NCBI GenBank assembly: GCA_937884755.1
Contig: CAKZYJ010000470.1
Coordinates: 1-64,000, forward strand
Reading direction: 5' to 3'
From: an uncultured Flammeovirgaceae bacterium
Lineage (GTDB): Bacteria; Bacteroidota; Bacteroidia; Cytophagales; Cyclobacteriaceae
Length of the DNA: 64,000 nucleotides
Shown here: one piece after another, positions 9,474 through 17,319 of the stretch
How positions within the stretch are numbered: position 1 is the first letter of the stretch
How the letters are laid out: every line of letters begins with the position of its first letter
Program-made: the position numbers and the translations under genes
The notes under the pieces: model-generated
Seen by the model: the letters and a program-made list of their open reading frames with translations, nothing else
What the model was told of the DNA's origin: nothing
Database searches by the model: none

Positions 9474-9923
9474 ATGCCCCACCTAGCCCAGCTGAATATT
9501 GGTAAGCTTCTTCATCCCATAGACCATCCAAAGATAAGCGAGTTCGTGGAGAGTATTGACCGGATTAACCGATTGGCAGAAAATAGTCCGGGTTTTGTCT
9601 GGCGGCTGAAAGATGAATCTGGCAACGCTACTGATTTTCATCCCTTTGGGAATCCGCTGATTATCGTGAATATGTCGGTTTGGGAGAGTGTCGAAGCGTT
9701 GAAGCAGTATGTTTACCGCTCCGATCACGTTAATATTATGCGTAAGCGCCACGAATGGTTTGAAAAGCACGATAAGCCATTTATGGTGCTCTGGTGGATT
9801 CCCGAAGGTCATTTGCCTACTGTGGAGGAAGCCAAGCAGCGTTTGGCACTTCTTCAAGAAAAGGGAGAGACAGCCGAAGCATTTACCTTTCGGAGGATAT
9901 TTGATCCGCCAATATTGACCTGA
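9474..9923 (+). CDS. DUF3291-family protein (dimeric alpha/beta-barrel type)
   Basis: Protein of 149 residues. Features typical of DUF3291 are AQLNIGKLLHPIDHP near the N-terminus, the ENSPGFVWRL motif, NMSVWESVEALKQYVYRSDH, and the C-terminal ALLQEKGETAEAFTFRR. The fold is expected to be that of antibiotic-biosynthesis-monooxygenase-like proteins, but no catalytic function is established. It is the last small gene of the 8452-9923 run, 14 bases before the sulfatase ATG. Confidence 0.85.
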   Translation: MPHLAQLNIGKLLHPIDHPKISEFVESIDRINRLAENSPGFVWRLKDESGNATDFHPFGNPLIIVNMSVWESVEALKQYVYRSDHVNIMRKRHEWFEKHDKPFMVLWWIPEGHLPTVEEAKQRLALLQEKGETAEAFTFRRIFDPPILT

Positions 9924-9937
9924 TTTACGCTTTGGCT

Positions 9938-11413
9938 ATGCGTTCTTGCTGCTACATTTTTCTTTTTATTTCTTTCGGGTTAATCTTAACTACTGCCAAA
10001 TCCCAAACTAGCTCTAATCCATCTTCTGACAAGCCCAACATTTTACTGATTCTGGTAGATGACCTGTCTTGGAGTGCAATCACTCCTTACGGAAACCAGT
10101 ATCAAGACATGCCGCATCTTACCCGTTTAGTTTCTGAAGGAATGAGGTTTACCGATGCCTACGTTACTCCTCAATGTACTCCAACCCGAGCTTCCTTACT
10201 TACCGGGCAGCACACGGCTCGTAACGAAATGTGGCACGTCATTCCTGGCTACGGCTATCCCTACGCTAAAATGAGGGAACCCACGTTCCGGCGGAACCTG
10301 CCCCGAGGCACTTATACGCTAGGCAAAGCATTGCAGGATCAGGGATACACTACCGCCCTGTTGGGAAAGTGGCATCTGACTGCTAACGACGATGGACATT
10401 ATCTTTATCTGTACGATCAGGGTAAAGCGTATTATGGTTTCGATTACGTAAACCCCCGGCAAAATCCGGAGAATTATGCGAATAGTGGGGATAAGGGAGT
10501 ACAGTTCCTGACGGACGAGGCTATTCAATTCATGGAGAGTTCGGTAGAGGATCAACAACCTTTCTTTGTTTACCTATCCCATCATAGTATTCACACCAAA
10601 GTATACGCTCCCGACTCGCTGGTAGCTCAGTACAAGTCACAAGGCTGGCCATTAGAAAAGCGGCAAATTGAGAAGGTGAGTTTTCCCAGCAATGCGGTTT
10701 ATCTGGCGGCTTTAAAGCATTTAGACAATTCGGTAGGACAACTACTATACGCTATTGAGCAATTAAGTATTGAAGAAAATACTGTGGTCATTTTTCTTTC
10801 CGATAATGGTGGAGATGATAGCCAGTTTGAAAATTATCCGCTACGCTACGGAAAAGGCTCGGCTTACGAAGGGGGTATTCGGGTTCCGTTGATTGTAAAA
10901 TATCCCAAGCTAATCAAGAGGGGAACTGCTTCCAATGAACCAGTACACGTGGTTGATATTTATCCCACGTTGCTAGATTTAGCGAGAGGCAAGGCAAAGG
11001 AAGATCATCCTTTAGATGGATTAAGTTTGCGTCCGCTGCTCACCCAACAGGGCAATCTCAACAGAGATGCGCTGTATTGGTATATGCCGCTGTATGATGC
11101 CCAGTGGGGAGCCACTCCTTCGGCGGTTATTCGGGAAGGGTCATATAAACTGATTCATTTTTTTGGCGATCATATCGATTTAGAGAATGGAGGTGCCTAC
11201 ATTACGGAAGCTAAAACTGTATTATACAACCTGGAAAAAGATATATCTGAAACTACCGATCTGTCGGGGGAGATGCCTGAGCGAGTTTCGGAAATGAAGG
11301 ACAAACTTCTACATTGGATTGATAAGATGGGAGCAGAACTGCCCACCCTAAATCCAGATTACAATCCTGATAGTGCGTTAGTCAGCAAACCCGGCGGACG
11401 CTTTAAGCTTTAG
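9938..11413 (+). CDS. Secreted type I sulfatase (formylglycine-dependent)
   Basis: About 491 residues from the ATG at 9938 (a TTG lies two codons upstream). A signal peptide is followed by NILLILVDDLSW (metal-binding Asp pair), the sulfatase signature QCTPTRASLLTG (CxPxR, the Cys near residue 80 becoming formylglycine), GKWHLT, HHSIHTKVYAP, FLSDNGGD and the C-terminal RPLL region. The product hydrolyses sulfate esters of a carbohydrate or arylsulfate in the periplasm. A sulfatase-maturating enzyme is needed and none is in the window. Genomic context does not name the substrate. Confidence 0.93.
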   Translation: MRSCCYIFLFISFGLILTTAKSQTSSNPSSDKPNILLILVDDLSWSAITPYGNQYQDMPHLTRLVSEGMRFTDAYVTPQCTPTRASLLTGQHTARNEMWHVIPGYGYPYAKMREPTFRRNLPRGTYTLGKALQDQGYTTALLGKWHLTANDDGHYLYLYDQGKAYYGFDYVNPRQNPENYANSGDKGVQFLTDEAIQFMESSVEDQQPFFVYLSHHSIHTKVYAPDSLVAQYKSQGWPLEKRQIEKVSFPSNAVYLAALKHLDNSVGQLLYAIEQLSIEENTVVIFLSDNGGDDSQFENYPLRYGKGSAYEGGIRVPLIVKYPKLIKRGTASNEPVHVVDIYPTLLDLARGKAKEDHPLDGLSLRPLLTQQGNLNRDALYWYMPLYDAQWGATPSAVIREGSYKLIHFFGDHIDLENGGAYITEAKTVLYNLEKDISETTDLSGEMPERVSEMKDKLLHWIDKMGAELPTLNPDYNPDSALVSKPGGRFKL

Positions 11414-11591
11414 AATATTCAACATACACATTGGGGCTGCGAAAGCGTGAGTGGATGTATAATAATCTACCCCGAGCTGCCACCTCTTACATCGGCCATG
11501 AATTTTTCTAATACTAAGTAGTAAAAAATACCAAGCTTTTTATCGGTAGAAAAATGGTTGAAAGACCTAGCTTTGCTCAAAACGAGGTACT

Positions 11592-12665
11592 ATGGTTGAT
11601 GTAAAGCATTTGAAATTAATTGTTGAGATTGATCGGCTAGGATCGCTCAGTCGAGCGTCAAAGGAATTAAATTTAACCCAATCTGCTCTAAGTCATCAGC
11701 TAAAAAATCTGGAAGAATATCTAGGAATTAGCGTTTTTCATCGGGTAGGAAATCAGCTATTATTTACTGAAGCTGGTAAGGAATTGCGGGATAAAGCCAA
11801 ACACATGATGACTGAGTTTGAAGCTCTCGAGTTAAAAATACAAGAGATCAAAGCAAGCCAGCTTAAGCGGTATGTGCATGGGTACAGCCAGCAAGAAGCC
11901 CAGCGGCTAGCTGATCAGGCCAGTACCGTGGCCGAGTACTTACACTATGATTCAATCTGGGAAGAAGAATCTAGAATATTAGAAGTTGGCTGTGGAGTGG
12001 GGGCTCAGACCGAGATCATTGCTCAAGCAAATCCTAAATCACAGTTTGTCTCCATTGATATCTCGGCGAACTCCCTAGAGATTGCTCGGGCAAAAATTGA
12101 AGAACAGCAGATTCAGAACGTTGAATTTCGGTTGCAGGATGCCAGAAAAATGAGCAAAGAAAAAGACGGGCTTTTTGATCATGTCTTTATCTGTTTTCTT
12201 TTGGAGCACTTAAGTACACCGGTTGAGCTACTGAAGGCTTTAAAGCATTTAATTAAGCCTGGGGGAACGATTACCGTTATTGAAGGTGATCATGGCTCAA
12301 CATTCTTTCATCCGGATAACGCGTTTGCTCAAAAGGTGGTTAGCGCCCAAGTTGCGTTGCAGCGAAAGCGAGGGGGAAATGCCAACATCGGTAGAGCGTT
12401 ATATCCTTTCCTGAACGAAGCTGGCTACAAAAATATAGCGGTAAGCCCCAGACAGATATACGTAGACGGTTCTAAGCCAAAATTAGTAGAAGGGTTTATT
12501 AAGAATACATTTACGGCGATGATTCAGGGCATGTCAGAGGGTATTCTTTCCGAAGGGGTGCTTACCAAGTCCGACTTACAAGAAGGCATTCGGGGACTGC
12601 TAAGAACCGCGGAAAGTGACGGGGTTTTTAGCTACACTTTTTTTAAAGCCCGGGCGATAGTTTAA
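11592..12665 (+). CDS. LysR-type HTH domain fused to a SAM-dependent methyltransferase
   Basis: Protein of 357 residues. Residues 4-62 are a LysR-type winged HTH (LKLIVEIDRLGSLSRASKEL, LTQSALSHQLKNLEEYLG, VFHRVGNQLLFTEAG). Residues 63-92 look like the LysR dimerisation helix. From about residue 94 (YVHGYSQQEAQRLADQAST) a complete class I methyltransferase begins, with motif I ILEVGCGVGAQT (129-140), an acidic strand end FVSIDIS, HVFICFLLEHL, and PGGTITVIEGDHGS. The usual LysR effector-binding domain is missing and the methyltransferase stands in its place. A stretch like 94-110 is, as I recall, the N-terminus of free-standing methyltransferases of this family, so the junction is sharp. GAGG lies 6-9 bases before the ATG. 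Substrate and regulon are unknown. Confidence 0.9.
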   Translation: MVDVKHLKLIVEIDRLGSLSRASKELNLTQSALSHQLKNLEEYLGISVFHRVGNQLLFTEAGKELRDKAKHMMTEFEALELKIQEIKASQLKRYVHGYSQQEAQRLADQASTVAEYLHYDSIWEEESRILEVGCGVGAQTEIIAQANPKSQFVSIDISANSLEIARAKIEEQQIQNVEFRLQDARKMSKEKDGLFDHVFICFLLEHLSTPVELLKALKHLIKPGGTITVIEGDHGSTFFHPDNAFAQKVVSAQVALQRKRGGNANIGRALYPFLNEAGYKNIAVSPRQIYVDGSKPKLVEGFIKNTFTAMIQGMSEGILSEGVLTKSDLQEGIRGLLRTAESDGVFSYTFFKARAIV

Positions 12666-12786
12666 GTAGAAAGTATGCGTCTACCCTAACTGCTGAAGTT
12701 GATACTGCAAGCAAACCTATTAATTTTACTGGTAGTAAAAATATCTATCTTGTTGATCCAATAGAAACAGTCTAATTTAACGTACT

Positions 12787-14253
12787 ATGCCAAGGGTAAG
12801 ACGCATCGTCTGGGCATCAATTTGTATTATTGGTTGCTTGGTAGCACTGCATCCGGTGCAGGCTCAGGAAAAATATCGGGTGGTGATTATGACCGATATG
12901 ACCCACGATGATGGTAACTCACTGATTCGCTATCTGTACTATTCTCACCTCTTTGATACGGAAGCCATTATTATCACCAACCAACTTCCTGACTTCTACC
13001 ACGACGACCCGGAGCCCTGGAACAAGGGGCAGCGCATACTCAATGCTTATCAACAAGAATACGAACAGCTATCCCAACATCAGGAAGACTACCCTACTTA
13101 CCAAGAACTATCGGATGTTACTCATCGCGGGCGAGGGGCCTTACCCATTATCTGGTTAACCAACGAAAAGAAATTCAGTGGCCCTATTGGCGACCGCCAT
13201 ATGGAAAGTGAGTGGGGCGATATCCACTTTACCGATTGGATTGGGGAAGGAGAGAACCCGAATGGCGAGTCTAAAGATTCACCGGGAAGTGAATATTTGC
13301 AGAAGGTTTTTGAGAAGGAAGATGACCGACCTATTTACGTAGAAATGTGGGGTGGGCCGATCACTTTTATTCAGGCGCTCTACCGTTACCGTCAGCGGCA
13401 GGGAGAGGAAAAATTTCAGCAACTGCTGGATAAACTACACATCTACGGCATCCTCCTTCAGGATATTACTTTCGACTATTTAGTGGATCTGGACAAAGTA
13501 AAAGCGCTGGACTGTACCCGCTTTGGAACTACTCAGTCTACCTACGATGGCGAGCGAGTACAACCTCGTTGGCTGTTGCACGACGGTGGTCATTTTTGGC
13601 AGTACTGTTGCCCTCGCCAGCCTAACGTAAAACCTACTTTGCCGGAAGAAGTAAATGGTCATGGGCCAATGTCGGAACTGTACGATAACGGGGGTGAAGG
13701 CGATACCCCCTCCTTTCTGTATCTGATTAGCGCTGCCTTAGGATTAAATGATCCCCAGCAGCCCGAGCAAGGGAGTTGGGGGGGCTTGTTTCAACCCATG
13801 GGCGAGCAGTTTCCCGAAGGCTACTACCACACCTGCGGGGTAGATGTTTACCAACTGATGCGCTGGAAAGAAGCCGTGCAGAATAGCTTTATGAACCGGC
13901 TGGACTACTCCCTGAAGGATGCTAAAGCAGTGAATCATGAACCGCAGCCAGTGGTAAATAGTGATCAGACTAATCAGATTATCCGGATGGCGGTGAAACC
14001 AGGTGAGGAAGTTTTGTTAGATGCTTCTGCTTCTACTGACCCTGATGGAGATAAGTTAAGCTACTCATGGTTTTATTATCCCGAGGCCAGTAGTTATACG
14101 GGAAATTTTTCTCTAAAAAGTACGGATAAACCGATACAGCAGCTAATCGTACCGCAGGACATTCAAGGACTGGATTTACATATTATTCTGGAAGTGAAGG
14201 ATTCAGGATTACCCTCTTTGAGCGCCTATCGCAGGGTAGTACTGCATAAGTAA
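12787..14253 (+). CDS. Secreted DUF1593 protein (nucleoside-hydrolase-like)
   Basis: Protein of 488 residues with a signal peptide (cleavage near VQAQ). The main domain (about 30-385) matches DUF1593 / Sde182-type proteins: VVIMTDMTHDDGNSLIRYL at the start (Asp-rich, as in nucleoside hydrolase metal sites), then VEMWGGPITFIQALYR and SFLYLISAALGLNDP. The C-terminal about 100 residues (LLDASASTDPDGDKLSYSW) form a PKD/Ig-like beta domain. The family was first noted as a cellulose-binding protein of Saccharophagus; its reaction is not established to my knowledge. It is likely periplasmic or extracellular. Confidence 0.88.
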   Translation: MPRVRRIVWASICIIGCLVALHPVQAQEKYRVVIMTDMTHDDGNSLIRYLYYSHLFDTEAIIITNQLPDFYHDDPEPWNKGQRILNAYQQEYEQLSQHQEDYPTYQELSDVTHRGRGALPIIWLTNEKKFSGPIGDRHMESEWGDIHFTDWIGEGENPNGESKDSPGSEYLQKVFEKEDDRPIYVEMWGGPITFIQALYRYRQRQGEEKFQQLLDKLHIYGILLQDITFDYLVDLDKVKALDCTRFGTTQSTYDGERVQPRWLLHDGGHFWQYCCPRQPNVKPTLPEEVNGHGPMSELYDNGGEGDTPSFLYLISAALGLNDPQQPEQGSWGGLFQPMGEQFPEGYYHTCGVDVYQLMRWKEAVQNSFMNRLDYSLKDAKAVNHEPQPVVNSDQTNQIIRMAVKPGEEVLLDASASTDPDGDKLSYSWFYYPEASSYTGNFSLKSTDKPIQQLIVPQDIQGLDLHIILEVKDSGLPSLSAYRRVVLHK

Positions 14254-14306
14254 GTAGAGAAACTAGTCCGCAGGTAACTCCTTCAGCAATATACCGGTAA
14301 ACCTAT

Positions 14307-14314
14307 TACCTTTG
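14307..14314 (+). promoter_or_regulatory. Candidate Bacteroidota -7 element
   Basis: TACCTTTG fits the TAnnTTTG consensus of the Bacteroidota housekeeping sigma factor and lies 22 bases before the ATG at 14337. No clear -33 TTG is visible at the usual distance, so this is tentative. Confidence 0.35.
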
Positions 14315-14336
14315 CGTCAACTAAGATTTTGCTGAT

Positions 14337-16043
14337 ATGATCCGATCTCGCGCTCAGGAATCCCGTGCTGCTATTGAGAAGTTATACATCACCATGCGGC
14401 ATCTGTTTATCCGGGGAAGCTATAAGCCGCTGGGGGTTTCCGGAGAATCGCTTATTCAGGCTTTGCACGTTCTTCAACCCGAAATCTACGGCTTGATTCT
14501 GGACCCCGAACGGGTAGAACTAAACGGCTTACTGTACGTACTGGATCGTCTGCCACGGGGTATTGAAGAGTGCCGTTATGTAAAACTCATTTCTCGTGAG
14601 GGCTACGAACATTCCAGTTTCGAAAATATTATTCCGGCCAAGCGGAGGCGGAACTGCTACCGGGTAGATGAATTACAGATGTACGTAGAAATGACGCGGG
14701 GCCGCAGCGATATCTACGATATTCTGACTCATTTGACATTCCTTTACAATGAAGCCGAGAAAATTCGTCGTAACGCGCTGGACCATAAAGGGAGGGAAAC
14801 CCCGGATTGGGTGAGGCTTCGGGAGCTGGTAGAGCAGGAGGCTCGGGAAGAAGATTGCGATTTGGAAGCAGCCTACTCTTACCTATCCAATGTACTCAGC
14901 CGTACTTACGAAGAAACCCGGCAGGCCTACCAGCAGTTTGCGGTAGACCCCACTCGTCACAGCCTTTTCCATATAGTCTACTATCTAGGAAAACTATCCA
15001 TAGAGGAGGCCCAAGGAAAGGGTGACCGTGAGATTAAATTTTCTAACACCCTACGTGAGCGGATAGGCCACCACGTATACGGCGAACTTTGGGCGAATAA
15101 TATTAAATCTATTCTGGAAGAAAAGAGACTGATTACCCGTCCGGTACATATCATCAGTGCTAATCTGCACAGTTTCGTCAACATTGTCTATGGCTACCAT
15201 GCGCTGGGAAGGTCGAGTTACGCAGAGATTGAGAAGCTGGCAGTAGAGATTAGTCAACAAAAGAAAACCCAACTTTTTAAGAAAATCCATGATTTTGCCT
15301 TGCAGCACGGCCTTACCGAAGTAGTTGATCAATCGGGTACCAATATCTCCATTCAGATTGTTGATACCGCCCAGTTACCTGGTGACTCTGTAGCTCCTGA
15401 TATTCCCAAACTCTCTGAGGATGAGGGGCAATCTCCCGTTTTGCTAATTATGGATTATGCTTTTGGCGAGCAGGCCTACGAGTGCATGGACGAATTATTG
15501 AAACCCTACGACGAGGAGAACGGTAGCTATCCGCTCAAAATAGAGTCCATCTCCATTATGGGTAAAGCCGGAATTTTGGAAGGAAACAAGGGCGACATTA
15601 TGATTCCTACGGCCCATGTGTTTGAAGGTACTGCCGATAACTATCCTTTAGACAACCAACTAGATGCCGATGCACTACGAGGTCACGGGTTGGAAGTATG
15701 TGTGGGGCCGATGATCACTGTACTGGGAACATCCTTGCAGAACAAAGATGTGCTCCGCTATTTTCTGAAATCCTCCTGGCAAGCTATTGGGTTAGAAATG
15801 GAAGGAGCTCATTACCAAAAAGCCATTCAGGCGGCAGCCAAAATCCGGAATAGTATTAACCCTAATGTTAAACTTCGGTACGCTTACTACGCCTCAGATA
15901 ATCCATTGGAAACCGGTAGCACCCTCGCCTCGGGCAGCTTAGGTCTAGAAGGAGTAAAACCTACCTATTTGATTGCTTTTAACATTCTCCGGCAAATTTT
16001 TTCAGCAAAAAAAGTGGAGCGGTTAGAAAGAGTTAATTCTTAG
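14337..16043 (+). CDS. DUF6909-like protein with nucleoside-phosphorylase-like C-terminal domain
   Basis: Cytosolic protein of 568 residues with no signal peptide. The N-terminal about 300 residues are mostly helical (AIEKLYITMRHLFIRGSYKP, VDELQMYVEMTRGRSDIYDI). I believe this is the family called DUF6909, from memory. The C-terminal part (about 375-558) has the layout of the PNP/MTAN superfamily: a first strand VLLIMDYAFGEQA, IMGKAGILEGNKGDIMIP, and the hallmark AIGLEMEGAHYQKA near residue 490, where MEG normally contacts the ribose. It may bind or cleave a nucleoside-like molecule; that is inference. It is followed after 153 bases by the TAG-split gene. Confidence 0.7.
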   Translation: MIRSRAQESRAAIEKLYITMRHLFIRGSYKPLGVSGESLIQALHVLQPEIYGLILDPERVELNGLLYVLDRLPRGIEECRYVKLISREGYEHSSFENIIPAKRRRNCYRVDELQMYVEMTRGRSDIYDILTHLTFLYNEAEKIRRNALDHKGRETPDWVRLRELVEQEAREEDCDLEAAYSYLSNVLSRTYEETRQAYQQFAVDPTRHSLFHIVYYLGKLSIEEAQGKGDREIKFSNTLRERIGHHVYGELWANNIKSILEEKRLITRPVHIISANLHSFVNIVYGYHALGRSSYAEIEKLAVEISQQKKTQLFKKIHDFALQHGLTEVVDQSGTNISIQIVDTAQLPGDSVAPDIPKLSEDEGQSPVLLIMDYAFGEQAYECMDELLKPYDEENGSYPLKIESISIMGKAGILEGNKGDIMIPTAHVFEGTADNYPLDNQLDADALRGHGLEVCVGPMITVLGTSLQNKDVLRYFLKSSWQAIGLEMEGAHYQKAIQAAAKIRNSINPNVKLRYAYYASDNPLETGSTLASGSLGLEGVKPTYLIAFNILRQIFSAKKVERLERVNS

Positions 16044-16196
16044 TTTAAGTATATTTTTAGAACTGAGCTCTCTGTAATAAAAAGCTAGTAATAGTTATAA
16101 AAAATCGCAAATTTATGAGTTTAAGCACTATTTAGGCTAGCTTTTAAGAACGTCTTTTCGTATATTATTGTTCTTATTATAAGAATATTTACGACT

Positions 16197-16520
16197 ATGA
16201 AAGACGTTTCAAATCCCATTACAGAAATGGATGAACAGGAGTATGAGCAGTGGCAGCGCTCAATTCCGGCCCAGGTATTTCTGAACTATTTCTATGCGCT
16301 TAAACAACACATTACCGTTGCCGCGGAAGCGTATAATCTGAATAAAATAAATAATTTTCAGCAGTTAGAAGTTACGCTTACTGATAATGAAAAGGAATCA
16401 CTGAAGCGACATCTACTGAATAGCTGGAATACTGAATACACCATTCGGCAGACCGCTGCTTTGGGCGATATTGACTATCAGCAACACGCGCTCTACTGGA
16501 CATTCCCGAATGCCTTCTAG
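16197..16520 (+). CDS. Hypothetical protein, N-terminal part of a gene split by an in-frame TAG
   Basis: 107 residues from ATG 16197 to TAG 16518-16520. No family recognised; the segment is helical and acidic (EMDEQEYEQWQRSIPAQVF, VTLTDNEKESLKRH) with no signal or membrane segment. The reading frame continues open immediately after the TAG for another 226 codons (through 17201). The two parts together would make a protein of about 334 residues. Either a point nonsense mutation has inactivated the gene or the short form is the real product. Confidence 0.55.
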   Translation: MKDVSNPITEMDEQEYEQWQRSIPAQVFLNYFYALKQHITVAAEAYNLNKINNFQQLEVTLTDNEKESLKRHLLNSWNTEYTIRQTAALGDIDYQQHALYWTFPNAF

Positions 16521-16538
16521 AGTGTTGAGGAATGTTTA

Positions 16539-17201
16539 TTGGCATTGCGACTTGGTCAGCAGAATTGTTACCGTACCCGCGCCCGAGTTCTTCCGGAAGC
16601 TGGTCGGCTGGTGAAGCAAAAGTTCTATCCTGCGCCCTTATCATTTTACGCTTTCGGTGGGGCTCATCATCCTTCAATCTATGGGTTACCCAACGGTCGG
16701 TGGTCTAAACCGGCTTTAACATTAGCCCAAGATGAGCGGGAATCTCAGAGCCAGTTACGGCAGTTTTTGCGCACCACGCACCGACAGCGATCACAGCAGG
16801 TAAGAACCCGTGTGCAGAGTAATCCGCAAATTGCCTTGCGTAGTGAGCGCAGTGGTGACATACTCCGACGGTTTACCCGCGAACATTGGCAGAAGTTAGC
16901 CTGGCGAACTGGCTACACTACGGTGTTTCACTTACTACAAAGGTTAGTCGTCTCGGCTTCCAATCGGGAAATAGAGCGTTTCGTAGTTGCTGACATCGAT
17001 ACTCAGTTATTTCACGAGTCTTTACTCGAAGTGATTAGCTATATCAACTTTGTGCACGAAGCCTACGTAGCGCAGGCGGTTGGCCTGGAAACCTACGAAC
17101 ATTGGTTGGCTGACCTTCCGGTTTACCTTCAGCGTAGCTTCCTCACCAAGCGTTATAGAGTCCATATTTCACCGGTGCTTACGCAGGAAACCGCCGCTTG
17201 A
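16539..17201 (+). CDS. Hypothetical protein, C-terminal part of the TAG-split gene
   Basis: About 220 residues, same frame as 16197-16520 and separated from it only by the TAG and six sense codons. It contains no methionine at all, and its best nominal start is a TTG at 16539, so independent translation is doubtful. The sequence is basic and helical (Arg/Gln-rich middle, QLRQFLRTTHRQRSQQVRTR). The last about 90 residues are more hydrophobic (TVFHLLQRLVVSAS, LLEVISYINFVHEAYVAQA). No domain recognised. It is most simply the tail of the upstream gene. Confidence 0.55.
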   Translation: MALRLGQQNCYRTRARVLPEAGRLVKQKFYPAPLSFYAFGGAHHPSIYGLPNGRWSKPALTLAQDERESQSQLRQFLRTTHRQRSQQVRTRVQSNPQIALRSERSGDILRRFTREHWQKLAWRTGYTTVFHLLQRLVVSASNREIERFVVADIDTQLFHESLLEVISYINFVHEAYVAQAVGLETYEHWLADLPVYLQRSFLTKRYRVHISPVLTQETAA

Positions 17202-17319
17202 TAAGTCCCTTCGGGAGTGAGGTGTATTGGTTTTTTTGTTCTGCTGAAGAAGATTATACTCAAACAGTTAATAATAGAAAAAGTTGTATTTTCAGCGTTG
17301 GAAGTTATTTATTGTACCT

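Noticed and set aside
1-11413. Complete polysaccharide utilisation locus joining SusCD and the sulfatase
   Set aside because: The sulfatase is on the opposite strand, separated by the AraC-led gene run, and no glycoside hydrolase or lyase is present.
16518-16520. Genome-wide TAG recoding to explain the split gene
   Set aside because: Several well-defined genes in the window terminate with TAG, so TAG acts as a normal stop.
17202-17230. Short CCC-TTC-GGG hairpin after the split gene as a terminator
   Set aside because: Stem of only about 4 base pairs and no T-run.
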